From an uncultured Collinsella sp. (GTDB taxonomy: Bacteria; Actinomycetota; Coriobacteriia; Coriobacteriales; Coriobacteriaceae): 20,240 nucleotides of DNA. Every line of letters starts with the position of its first letter. Position 1 is the first letter of the stretch. The notes beneath the pieces were generated by a model that saw only the letters and a list, made by a program, of their open reading frames with translations, did not search any database and was not told the DNA's origin. Positions 15,295 through 20,240 of this stretch are shown piece after piece. Location of the stretch: NCBI GenBank assembly GCA_900752425.1, contig CAADVE010000072.1, positions 1-20,240 of the forward strand. The letters run 5' to 3'. Position numbers and translations under genes: made by a program.

Positions 15295-17247
15295 CTACAG
15301 GTTCTTGACCCCCATCGCGCGCATGGCGTTCAGGATGGCGATGATCGCCACGCCCACGTCGCCAAAGACGGCAAGCCACATATTGGCGATGCCGAGCGCC
15401 GCAAGCACCAGAATCAGCAACTTAATGCCCAGCGCAAAGATGATGTTCTGCCAGACGATCGCCATGGTCTTGCGCGCCACACGGATCGCGCGGGAAATGT
15501 TGGACGGCTTGTCATCCATCAGCACCACGTCGGCGGCCTCAATCGCGGCATCGGATCCCATGGCGCCCATGGCAATGCCCACATCGGCGCGGGTGAGCAC
15601 GGGCGCGTCGTTGATACCGTCGCCGACAAAGGCGAGCTTGCCCTTGCCGTTCTCGCTCGCAAGCAACGCCTCAACACGGTCGACCTTGTCGCCCGGCAGC
15701 AGCTGCGCGTGGAACTCGTCGAGGCCGAGCTGCTTGGCCACCGCAGCAGCCACTTCCTCGCGGTCGCCTGTGAGCATGACGGTGCGGTTGATGCCAGCGG
15801 AGTGCAGGTCACGGATCGTCTGTTCGGCATCGGCCTTTACGGTGTCGGCAATCACGATGTGGCCGGCGTACACGCCGTCAACGAGCACATGCAGAATCGT
15901 TCCGACGACCTCGCAATCGGGCGCTTCTACTCCGGCCGCGGCGAGCATCTTTGCGTTGCCAACGACGACGTGCTTGCCGTCGATGGTTGCCGTCACGCCG
16001 TGGCCCGCGTCGTTGGCGGAGTCGCTCACGCGTTTGGGGTCGACCTCGCCCTGGTAGGCGGTGCGTACCGACTGCGCGATGGGGTGATCGGAGAACGACT
16101 CAGCAAGGGCTGCGACTTCGAGCAACGACTGCTCGGTATAGCCGGCCTCGGGGTGTACCGCGACCACCGAGAACGTGCCGTTGGTGAGGGTGCCTGTCTT
16201 GTCAAAGACGACGGTGTCCACGTCGGCGAGCGTCTCGAGGTAGTTAGAACCCTTGATGAGAACGCCCAGTTTGGAGACGCCGCCGATGCCGCCAAAGAAG
16301 CTCAGCGGCACGCTGATCACGAGCGCGCACGGGCAGCTGACGACCAGGAAGGTCAGGCCGCGCAGAATCCAGTCGGACCAGGCACCGGTGACCAGGCCGC
16401 CGCCAAGGGCGAGCACCGCGGCCGCGCCGGTGACGGCGGGGGTGTAGACGCGGGCGAAGCGTGTGATGAAGTTCTCGGTGCGTGCCTTCTTTTCGCTGGC
16501 ATTCTCCACGAGCTCCAGGACGCGCGCGACGGTGGACTCGCCAAAGGGCTTGGTGGTGCGCACGTGGATGAGGCCCGTCATGTTGATGCAGCCGCTGATG
16601 ATATCGTCGCCGGACTTGGCGGGGCGGGGGACTGACTCGCCCGTGAGCGCGGCGGTGTCGAGCTGGGTTTCGCCCTCGACTATGACGCCGTCGATAGGCA
16701 CGCGCTCGCCGGGCTTGACCACGATCACGGTGCCGACGGCGATGTCATCGGGAAAGACCTGTTCGAGCGTGCCGTCGGCTTGCTCGACGTTAGCGTAGTC
16801 GGGCGCGATGTCCATCATCGCACTGATCGACTTGCGGCTCTTGCCCACGGCGTATGCCTGGAACAACTCGCCGACCTGGTAGAACAGCATGACGGCGGCG
16901 CCTTCGGCCATGTGCGGGTCGGTATCGGGGAAGAGCACCATGGCAAACGCGCCGATGGTCGCGACGGCCATAAGGAAACTCTCATCGAAGGCCTTGCCGC
17001 GGCGGATGTTATTGAAGGCCTTTTGCAGTACGTCGTAGCCGGCAATCAAAAACGGCACGAGGAACAGCACAAAGCTGGCGTAGATGTCGCCCAGGGTGCC
17101 GAATGCGGCGGCGAGGGTGCCAAGCTCATCGAGGGCGTACACCACGGCAAAAATGCCCAGCGCTACCAGGATGCGGTTGCGCTTATGCTCGAGTGACTCT
17201 TTTTTCTTGCGCTTCTTCTTTTTCTTTTTGGGGTCGGCGGTGACCAT
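15295..17247 (-). CDS. P1B-type zinc/cadmium/lead-exporting ATPase lacking an N-terminal HMA domain
   Basis: This 650-residue membrane pump exports divalent soft metals. Seen in order: a Lys/Arg-rich N-terminus (7-16), paired spans near 26-70 and 90-130, the TGES actuator (202-205), the metal-gating CPC in SCPCALV (304-310), DKTGT with phosphorylated Asp349, MLTGDRE, and GDGINDAPV. The last spans contain a Lys (GIKLLILV) and FGDVGVAIIAILNAMRAMG, the conserved Lys and Asp-Gly of ZntA/CadA pumps for Zn, Cd and Pb; Cu pumps differ. ZntA and CadA normally begin with an HMA domain; here that domain is a separate upstream gene. The ATG at 17247 follows GGGAGG; a longer frame from 17316 would read through the operator. 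Confidence 0.94.
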   Translation of the reverse strand: MVTADPKKKKKKRKKKESLEHKRNRILVALGIFAVVYALDELGTLAAAFGTLGDIYASFVLFLVPFLIAGYDVLQKAFNNIRRGKAFDESFLMAVATIGAFAMVLFPDTDPHMAEGAAVMLFYQVGELFQAYAVGKSRKSISAMMDIAPDYANVEQADGTLEQVFPDDIAVGTVIVVKPGERVPIDGVIVEGETQLDTAALTGESVPRPAKSGDDIISGCINMTGLIHVRTTKPFGESTVARVLELVENASEKKARTENFITRFARVYTPAVTGAAAVLALGGGLVTGAWSDWILRGLTFLVVSCPCALVISVPLSFFGGIGGVSKLGVLIKGSNYLETLADVDTVVFDKTGTLTNGTFSVVAVHPEAGYTEQSLLEVAALAESFSDHPIAQSVRTAYQGEVDPKRVSDSANDAGHGVTATIDGKHVVVGNAKMLAAAGVEAPDCEVVGTILHVLVDGVYAGHIVIADTVKADAEQTIRDLHSAGINRTVMLTGDREEVAAAVAKQLGLDEFHAQLLPGDKVDRVEALLASENGKGKLAFVGDGINDAPVLTRADVGIAMGAMGSDAAIEAADVVLMDDKPSNISRAIRVARKTMAIVWQNIIFALGIKLLILVLAALGIANMWLAVFGDVGVAIIAILNAMRAMGVKNL

Positions 17248-17271
17248 GACTCGTATCCTCCCATTTGAATG

Positions 17272-17290
17272 TATGAACACTCGCTCATAT
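17272..17290 (-). promoter_or_regulatory. SmtB/ArsR-type operator in front of the ATPase gene
   Basis: TATGAAC-ACTC-GCTCATAT matches the two sites at 18009-18065 in both half-sites and spacing (ATGAAC-N4-GCTCAT). It lies between the HMA gene and the ATPase, 25 bases before the ATPase start, so the pump likely has its own regulated promoter. The promoter itself (TATATG on the minus strand, weak -35) is poor. Confidence 0.8.
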
Positions 17291-17303
17291 AATTTCGCGA
17301 GCA

Positions 17304-17326
17304 AAGGCCGCGGCAAGCGCGGCCTT
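17304..17326 (-). terminator. Hairpin between the HMA gene and the ATPase gene
   Basis: AAGGCCGC (17304-17311) pairs with GCGGCCTT (17319-17326) around a 7-base loop. On the minus strand it follows the HMA stop codon by 21 bases and precedes the ATPase operator. It has only a short T-run, so it may be a partial terminator. Confidence 0.5.
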
Positions 17327-17347
17327 GCGGGTCAGCGTATGCGCAGG

Positions 17348-17566
17348 CTAGAGAATGATCTCGCAGTCCGGCTCGGCGTCGGCGGTGAACTCCACGACAC
17401 GGTCGAGGACCTCCTCGAACTCGGCGTCGTCGGCCTCGAGCGTCAATTTCTGGGTCATAAAGTTGACGGACACGGATTTGACGCCCTCGAGTTTGGCCAG
17501 CTCGTCCTGAAGCTCGCGCGCACAGTTGGCGCAGTCGATCTCGTCGAGCTTAAACTGCTTTTTCAT
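17348..17566 (-). CDS. Stand-alone heavy-metal-associated (HMA) domain protein
   Basis: This 72-residue protein is a single HMA (ferredoxin-like) domain. The metal-binding loop is DCANC, with Cys13 and Cys16 (CxxC), and the fold continues as VKSVSVNFMTQKLTLEADD. A terminal DCEIIL adds a further Cys. It most resembles the N-terminal metal-binding domain of ZntA/CadA, which the neighbouring pump lacks, so it may act as a detached metal-binding partner or chaperone for it. A CopZ-like copper role is less likely given the zinc-type pump and sensor. AAAGGA precedes the ATG. It lies 63 bases after the sensor gene in the same direction. Confidence 0.88.
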   Translation of the reverse strand: MKKQFKLDEIDCANCARELQDELAKLEGVKSVSVNFMTQKLTLEADDAEFEEVLDRVVEFTADAEPDCEIIL

Positions 17567-17589
17567 GGTGGGTTCCTTTCTCTGTGTTG

Positions 17590-17609
17590 GCGACCTGGGT
17601 GCCGGTCGC
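17590..17609 (-). promoter_or_regulatory. Hairpin between sensor and HMA genes
   Basis: GCGACC (17590-17595) pairs with GGTCGC (17604-17609) around 8 bases. There is no T-run, so it is more likely to affect RNA stability than to terminate. Confidence 0.35.
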
Positions 17610-17629
17610 GTTGGTACCGTGGTTGGCTG

Positions 17630-17995
17630 CTATTCGCAGATATGGCTCATGCCCTGGTTGAGCATGGTGTAGACATGATCGTCGGCAAGCGAGTAGAGGA
17701 TGTTGCGGCCGTCGCGGCGGAACCTGACCAGGTGCGACTGCTTAAGCGTGCGCAGCTGGTGCGATACTGCCGACTGCGAGGTTGCGGTCGCCCCGGCGAT
17801 GTCGGCCACGCAGAGCTCGCGGCCCATGAGGGCATAGAGAATCTTGATGCGCGTGGTGTCGCTGAAGACCTTGAACAGGTCGGCCAAGTCGTACAGCAAC
17901 TCCTCGTCGGGAAGGTCCTCGGGCGAGCAGGTGGTGGGGATCACGGGCTCGGTGGCCTCGATGTCAGTCTTTGTTTCATCAGCGTGGTCGCTCAT
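17630..17995 (-). CDS. ArsR/SmtB-family zinc-responsive repressor
   Basis: The 121-residue winged-helix protein has LFKVFSDTTRIKILYALM (40-57), ELCVADIA (60-67) and the recognition helix SQSAVSHQLRTLKQ (73-86). The alpha-5 metal site of SmtB (Asp-x-His...His-xx-Glu) is intact as Asp105, His107, His118 and Glu121, with identical spacing. In the alpha-3N region only one Cys remains (ELCVA), unlike CadC (ELCVC), so zinc sensing through alpha-5 is favoured; Cys23 could add a second site. It is expected to bind the ATATGAAC/GCTCATAT operators and release them on metal binding. It is the first gene of the locus. Confidence 0.93.
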   Translation of the reverse strand: MSDHADETKTDIEATEPVIPTTCSPEDLPDEELLYDLADLFKVFSDTTRIKILYALMGRELCVADIAGATATSQSAVSHQLRTLKQSHLVRFRRDGRNILYSLADDHVYTMLNQGMSHICE

Positions 17996-18002
17996 TGCAA
18001 TA

Positions 18003-18069
18003 TCCTTTCATATGAACATGCGCTCATATAACTTACTTTCGATTATATGAGCGCATGTTCATATGTCAA
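18003..18069 (-). promoter_or_regulatory. Sensor-gene promoter with two mirrored SmtB/ArsR operators
   Basis: On the minus strand, TTGACA (18064-18069) and TATAAT (18042-18047) are consensus boxes with a 16-base spacer. Operator 2 (18043-18065) fills that spacer. Operator 1 (18009-18031) lies just after the expected transcript start and is an exact 23-bp reverse complement of operator 2. Each site is ATATGAAC-ATGC-GCTCATAT in form. AAAGGA (18003-18008) is the ribosome binding site. Binding would block polymerase at both sites. Confidence 0.92.
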
Positions 18070-18153
18070 TAACGTTCAGGTAATTCGTCGTACAAAATGA
18101 TGAGGAAAAGCGGACGAGATCCCGGACTAAGCGGTTTTGATTAGCGATGCCGG

Positions 18154-18402
18154 GGTGGGTGCCCCTGCGCCGTGCAAAAATTGGAGTATTCTGCAACGAT
18201 AGGGGGTCTGTTAATCTATCACGGGCCAAATAATGTAGTTCAAGAGCTATCTTAGGGTGTTAAACCGATGAGTTCTTCCTCAAATGTTGCCTAACGTTCT
18301 CACGCAAGAGTGATTTCGCTTCACATTTGGATCCACTCGAGGGTGATGGACACCCGACCCTGCTGAATACTCGCAATTTTGCACGTCGCTAGGGTACCCA
18401 CC
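18154..18402. repeat. 249-bp segment bounded by 42-bp imperfect inverted repeats
   Basis: Left arm 18154-18195 and right arm 18361-18402 are reverse complements with a few substitutions and a one-base slip. Both contain GGTGGGT, then CGTGCAAAA, then GAGTATTC and GCA. The 165-bp centre has no reading frame of note and a small GGGTG-ATGGA-CACCC hairpin (18341-18355). Flanks show no target-site duplication. It occupies most of the gap between the sensor promoter and the nuclease-like gene. Confidence 0.75.
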
Positions 18403-18414
18403 TTGTTAGTCGGC

Positions 18415-19605
18415 CTAGATTCCGGCTCCGAAGACCCTGCCCTCGGGCGTGAAGCTGTTTGTTTGGTTGAGTGATGGGCTGTCGGGTTCGACGGTTTGCA
18501 TATCATCGATTGCCGGCGCTTCGTTAATCGTCGGATCGTCCAATGTGATGCCTTCGAACATTGCTTTTTCGAGGTCAATTCGTTGACGCTCTTCGGAATC
18601 CTGGCGAAGCTCCTCCTGGATTCGTTTCTTCTCCTCAATAAACCTTCTGAGCACAAACAGTCTCAGGTCCTCTTGCATGATTTGAAAGTCTTTTGGCAAA
18701 CGCGAGGGGCGTATGCCTTCTTTTCGTTGGATTGCCTCCATGACCCTAACGAAAGAGCTGGCATGCATAAAGGAATAACGGCTGACGGTGATGATTCCGT
18801 ACCCCATGGACGCAAGTGCGTTCTTGCGTTCTTCGTCGATGGCGCGGTCTTCTTCCGCGTCGTGATAAAAACCGTTGTATTCAATATCTGTTCGAGATTT
18901 CTTCAGATATGCATCCATAAAGAACTTTTTGCGTCTCGTGAGATTTTTTGCGGCAGCGGTGACCTGTACCTCGTAATCGGTCTCAATTCCCTTAATACCA
19001 AGTCCACCTTCGCTTTTGGGCAGCGTAAGCATCATGACAAAGGCCGTTTCCATGGGAGAGCGGCATCCATCGCGTACACATTGAATAGCCTTTCGGGCAA
19101 GGGCCAAACCATCGCATCTGGTAATGGAATTAAAGAACTGCTTTAACCTCTCGGTTGAGGTAAGTGGGAAACGCTCGGCATAAGAGGTAGAAGAACCGGT
19201 TCCAAGGGAATAGGCGCCGCACAGCTCAAAGTAGTACTCCACCAGTTCGCGAAAAGAAAGATAGGTGGCGGCCTGAAGTGCACAAAGCTCAACGCCAACA
19301 ATGTAGATGTCATCTTCTAGCTCCATAAAACGCGAGCATGAGAATCGCTTTGACGAAACGTGGCATTGACAGTCCATCGCGTAGCGCGCGTTCCTGCGAT
19401 CAAACACCATTACCTCGAGGGATTCATTTGCGTCGCGGGCAACATCATGTTTGGCAAGCCATTCTGCGGCCGCGTCGAGGAGCGTTCCGGTGGGGCACGA
19501 TCCGTAAATTGCGGCAGGACTACAGGGCTCGGTGTCATTCGCAGACACCGAATGCGCGGCTTGGTAGACCGCTTTTGCAGTGGTATGTGACAATGCGATA
19601 CTCAT
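18415..19605 (-). CDS. Hypothetical protein with probable PD-(D/E)XK nuclease-like (DUF559-like) region
   Basis: The function of this 396-residue protein is unknown. The middle carries FRELVEYYFELCGAYSLG (118-135) and RFPLTSTERLKQFF (145-158), then GCRSPMETAFVMML (180-193), a layout I recall from large families of uncharacterised coriobacterial proteins. Residues 225-275 (FFMDAYLKK, then DIEYNGFYHD, then ERKNALASMGYGIITVS) match the Vsr/DUF559 nuclease core, with candidate active-site residues Glu186, Asp231, Glu242 and His248. A charged, probably helical segment (312-345) and an acidic tail follow. No signal peptide or membrane span is seen. Base use is more AT-rich than the neighbours, suggesting transfer. 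No Shine-Dalgarno site precedes the ATG, so translation may be leaderless or weak. A defence role is inference. Confidence 0.7.
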   Translation of the reverse strand: MSIALSHTTAKAVYQAAHSVSANDTEPCSPAAIYGSCPTGTLLDAAAEWLAKHDVARDANESLEVMVFDRRNARYAMDCQCHVSSKRFSCSRFMELEDDIYIVGVELCALQAATYLSFRELVEYYFELCGAYSLGTGSSTSYAERFPLTSTERLKQFFNSITRCDGLALARKAIQCVRDGCRSPMETAFVMMLTLPKSEGGLGIKGIETDYEVQVTAAAKNLTRRKKFFMDAYLKKSRTDIEYNGFYHDAEEDRAIDEERKNALASMGYGIITVSRYSFMHASSFVRVMEAIQRKEGIRPSRLPKDFQIMQEDLRLFVLRRFIEEKKRIQEELRQDSEERQRIDLEKAMFEGITLDDPTINEAPAIDDMQTVEPDSPSLNQTNSFTPEGRVFGAGI

Positions 19606-19958
19606 GGTATATATCGTGTCAGCTAATGTCGTGTTGATGACGCTGAGCGGAAAAGTCGTTTTAGAGGTCTAACCAAATGCTGTCCAAAAACTTGACGCAA
19701 TTATGGGCACGTTCACCCTAAATCAATGTTTTCGCTGCTCAGCTATAGCATAGAAATACTCAATTGCTGCACATTTGGTATCGATGCATCGCCATCTGAA
19801 AACAAATCACGTGTCGGGAAAGTGCCGAAATAGTTAAAAAATAGGGTTCAGAATTTGTGAAGCGCGGGCCTGCTTATGGAACGTAGGGCGGCCCCGCCGC
19901 GGGGGGTTCCCGCTGCGGGGCCGCTCGTGATCTACGCCGTGGTTTGTCGTAGACGTTT
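19606..19958. other. AT-rich gene-free stretch upstream of the nuclease-like gene
   Basis: No gene is seen in these 353 bases. On the minus strand TTGATT (19721-19726) and CATAAT (19700-19705) with a 15-base gap are a possible promoter, leaving a leader of about 90 bases. TATATA just before the ATG (minus strand, 19607-19616 region) could instead give a leaderless transcript. Around 19830-19845 is an A/T-rich patch. The right part holds a GC hairpin at 19888-19924. Confidence 0.4.
19888..19924 (-). terminator. GC-rich hairpin after the exonuclease gene
   Basis: GCGGCCCCGC (19888-19897) pairs perfectly with GCGGGGCCGC (19915-19924). It lies 35 bases beyond the stop codon of the partial gene on the minus strand. 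No T-run follows, so it is a probable 3' structure rather than a standard intrinsic terminator. Confidence 0.55.
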
Positions 19959-20240
19959 CTACTTGGCAAACAGGTTCTTGAGGTTGAACTCGGCTTGGAC
20001 GGTACGGAGCATGAGGTCAGTGTCGTCGAGGCCCAGATGCTGCTCGTTGGCGTCGGCGGCGAGGGTGCCACGGCGGCGTGCCCAGTTCTCGAGCGCAGCG
20101 GGCGCGGACTCGCGGGGGAGCGAGCGCACGTCGGCGTCCAAGCTGCGGCAGATCTGGCGCGAGTCGATGACGATGATCTTGCCTGCGCGGCGTGCCTCGG
20201 CATAACCGTCCAGATGAATTTTGAACCAGCTGTCCTCGAA
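19959..20240 (-). CDS. Partial: C-terminal part of a probable 3'-5' exonuclease (DnaQ/DEDDh type)
   Basis: The last 93 codons and stop of a gene entering from the right edge are visible; the frame stays open to base 20240. The sequence KIIVIDSRQICRSL resembles the mid-domain segment of DnaQ-like exonucleases, and HLGLDDTDLMLRTV near the end fits the third exonuclease motif, HxxxxD. The first catalytic motif (DxE) would be outside the window, so the call rests on one motif and spacing. Apparent starts within the window are internal codons, not real starts. Confidence 0.5.
   Translation of the reverse strand, partial: FEDSWFKIHLDGYAEARRAGKIIVIDSRQICRSLDADVRSLPRESAPAALENWARRRGTLAADANEQHLGLDDTDLMLRTVQAEFNLKNLFAK

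Noticed and set aside
14987..16057. 356-codon plus-strand frame over the gene-free region and the ATPase end
   Set aside because: It crosses the nested hairpin and is antisense to the conserved P-type ATPase C-terminus; low-complexity Ser/Thr/Pro composition.
19874..20203. 109-residue frames on both strands at the right edge
   Set aside because: They cross the GC hairpin and are out of frame with the minus-strand exonuclease-like sequence, which stays open from the window edge to a stop at 19959.

Overview
The window is GC-rich chromosomal DNA with short intergenic gaps, purine-rich Shine-Dalgarno sites and Actinobacteria-like codon use. The gene content (Pst phosphate transporter, Uup-like ABC-F, a Coriobacteriia-style SPMET/ELCG nuclease-like protein) and the abundance of intergenic palindromes with GGGGAC words suggest a gut coriobacterium, most likely Collinsella. 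That assignment is inference; no rRNA or marker gene here fixes it.

Layout. 1-1300: an SDR oxidoreductase, a nested terminator, and a composite palindromic element. 1300-3510: tgt (queuine tRNA-ribosyltransferase) and a LOG-family protein. 3550-4310: a RelB/DinJ-YafQ-type toxin-antitoxin pair followed by a palindromic repeat. 4326-7500: a DegV protein (minus) divergent from a HAD phosphatase and an M20 dipeptidase. 7500-11545: a second copy of the same repeat, then pstS-pstC-pstA-pstB, with no phoU, closed by an intrinsic terminator. 11560-14290: an ABC-F ATPase and a Cof-type HAD phosphatase. 14300-14865: a repeat remnant and a short DtxR-type regulator. 14866-15294: no gene, but a tRNA-like remnant and a 129-bp nested hairpin. 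15295-18070 (minus): a zinc/cadmium resistance locus of SmtB-like sensor, stand-alone HMA protein and HMA-less P1B ATPase, with three matching operators. 18154-18402: a 249-bp segment bounded by 42-bp imperfect inverted repeats. 18415-19605 (minus): a probable PD-(D/E)XK-like protein of unknown role. 19959-20240 (minus): the C-terminal part of a probable 3'-5' exonuclease.

How the parts work together. PstSCAB should form one high-affinity phosphate importer, and its translational overlaps imply a single operon. The metal locus looks self-contained: the sensor's promoter carries an operator in its -35/-10 spacer and a second downstream, and the ATPase has its own operator copy, so both would be derepressed by metal. 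The other genes are mostly housekeeping.

The most unusual signal lies in the spacers. Seven or more separate palindromic elements lie between genes. At least one family is present twice with compensatory base changes in both arms, which suggests that pairing itself is maintained.
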